The position numbers and the translations under genes were made by a program. 34,154 nt of DNA from NCBI RefSeq assembly GCF_947169325.1, contig NZ_CAMVPN010000019.1, positions 1-34,154 of the forward strand. The letters are read 5' to 3'. Of the stretch, positions 33,181 to 34,154 are shown piece after piece. The notes under the pieces are model-generated. The model made no database searches. It saw nothing but the letters and a program-made list of their open reading frames with translations, and had not been told where the DNA came from. How positions within the stretch are numbered: the first letter of the stretch is position 1; every line of letters starts with the position of its first letter. The stretch comes from an uncultured Methanobrevibacter sp. Its GTDB lineage: Archaea; Methanobacteriota; Methanobacteria; Methanobacteriales; Methanobacteriaceae.

Positions 33181-33900
33181 TTATGCTGCTTTAGAGTATA
33201 ATAAACCAATAGCTCTGTTGTAGAAGAACATGAAGTATACAGAGAAGATACCTAATAAGATATTACCAACAGTTTCGTTTAATCCGGAAATCCAAGCAAG
33301 AATAAGTGAAACAACAATTAAAATAATTGCAACAACAATAACGGTTCCGATAATACTGCCGAGACCTACTCTGGAAATGTCTCCGATTGCTTCTCCAATA
33401 GCTAAAGCATCACCTAAATTATCGCTTTTTGCTAATCTGCATTTAGCCATAAAGTTAGCTAAAGCAAATACAATGAATAAGATAAGACTAATTATGATAA
33501 GTAACCAGTCTCTGAGGAATAATCCTAAAACGAAAGCGATAATGATAGGGATGATGAAGTAAACGATATCAACAATGATTAATTTGATAGCGTTTGAGAT
33601 TTGTCTTGCGATGTCAATACTAGGACCGTCATCTCTTCTTTCAATACCGTATTTGATAACGTCCAAAGTGTATCCTGAAATTAAAAACATTACAAGAATG
33701 AAAACAATAATTCCTACAATACTTAAACCTGTGAAAGCAGCACCGCCTAAACCAGTACTACTGAAAGCAGCTGCTAAACTAAGTATTGCAGCCCCTCCAA
33801 TAAGAGCACCTATAATTCCTAAAATTACATATATGACTAATGCTTTAATATTGTTAAAAGGATATACTAAAGCATCACTAATTATTTCTCCTATATTCAT
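33181..33900 (-). CDS. DUF4013 family membrane protein
   Basis: A 239-residue integral membrane protein with about six hydrophobic segments. The cytoplasmic loop SGYTLDVIKYGIERRDDGPSIDI (split near residues 75-97) contains the DUF4013 pattern GY-x6-G-x3-DDGP. Members are common in methanogens and often multicopy, with no known activity. GGTGAATAATTT lies just before ATG 33900, and a TATA element (near 33970-33980) lies upstream. The remaining 254 bases to the window end are AT-rich and show no gene. Confidence 0.8.
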   Translation of the reverse strand: MNIGEIISDALVYPFNNIKALVIYVILGIIGALIGGAAILSLAAAFSSTGLGGAAFTGLSIVGIIVFILVMFLISGYTLDVIKYGIERRDDGPSIDIARQISNAIKLIIVDIVYFIIPIIIAFVLGLFLRDWLLIIISLILFIVFALANFMAKCRLAKSDNLGDALAIGEAIGDISRVGLGSIIGTVIVVAIILIVVSLILAWISGLNETVGNILLGIFSVYFMFFYNRAIGLLYSKAA

Positions 33901-34154
33901 AAATTATTCACCTTTTTAATTTAATAAAAAACTCTACAATTGAGTTATATTGTATTTTTATTAAATAAACTATATATATGTTAACATTGTTTAATTTGGG
34001 ATTTTAAGGAATTTATGCAATATTTTATCAATTGTTTCCCCATTATAGCATATGATTTAAGCAAAATGGGGCGGATTAAATGCAAATCAGCAGAACCAAT
34101 TATAGTAAATTGCATATTTAATTTTATTTATTTAAATATAATTTATTCTATTTT

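Overview
The window is archaeal, low in GC and gene-dense, and fits a methanogen of the order Methanobacteriales, most likely a gut Methanobrevibacter or close relative. Archaeal markers are ABCE1/Rli1, RadB, EF-1beta of the archaeal type, Pth2, a DUF357 protein, an archaetidylinositol-phosphate-synthase-like enzyme and tRNA genes without encoded CCA. Methanogen markers are a probable MfnE (methanofuran synthesis), a nicotianamine-synthase homologue, small ferredoxins and a split fumarase. Ribosome binding sites are mostly GGTGA or GGAGG, promoters carry TTTATATA-type TATA boxes, and GTG and TTG starts occur. No rRNA, insertion sequence, CRISPR array or prophage was seen.

Layout. 1-1349: the end of a ferredoxin-like protein, a small ferredoxin and fumarase alpha. 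1388-3147 (minus): a PhoU regulator and a membrane protein. 3252-3434 (minus): tRNA-Thr and tRNA-Leu. 3600-5842: a 55-residue ferredoxin, an anchored extracytoplasmic protein and an oligosaccharide-repeat-unit polymerase. 5862-8836: a nickel/cobalt ECF transporter (M, N, Q, O) behind repeated AGTATTACT-type boxes. 8833-11467 (minus): feoB, feoA and a zinc-ribbon protein. 11698-14844: a TPR protein, a gene-free stretch with iron boxes and RNA-like hairpins, two small surface proteins around a MarR regulator, the second one frameshifted. 15044-17346: a TctA-like permease and a HATPase/DUF4325 pair. 17347-20725: a methyltransferase and a Tad/type IV pilus-like ATPase with its membrane platform. 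20748-24325 (minus): DUF4012, a 34-residue Cys-rich peptide, ef1B, a zinc-finger microprotein, mfnE, pth2 and an Rpn-type nuclease. 24554-27302: Rli1 and nicotianamine synthase. 27315-30357 (minus): a DGC protein, a QueG-like Fe-S protein, an aminotransferase and radB. 30446-33900: a surface protein, Sua5, a CDP-alcohol phosphatidyltransferase, DUF357 and DUF4013.

Metal supply is the main theme. One palindromic box family (TTAGG-N4-CCTAA) brackets the TATA boxes of feoA, of a gene-free transcript at about 12860-13076 and of the 34-residue peptide, and also lies upstream of feoB. This looks like a DtxR-type iron regulon that includes a possible small RNA and a new microprotein. A second family (AAAAGTATTACTTTT and relatives, paired with 32 bp between centres) brackets the TATA boxes of the Ni/Co transporter and, 20 kb away, of nicotianamine synthase. 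This suggests one nickel (NikR-like) regulon for uptake and chelation. Separately, an array with an exact 19-bp period (CAATTTTAC plus 10 variable bases) occurs at two distant intergenic places and is not explained by any known feature type.
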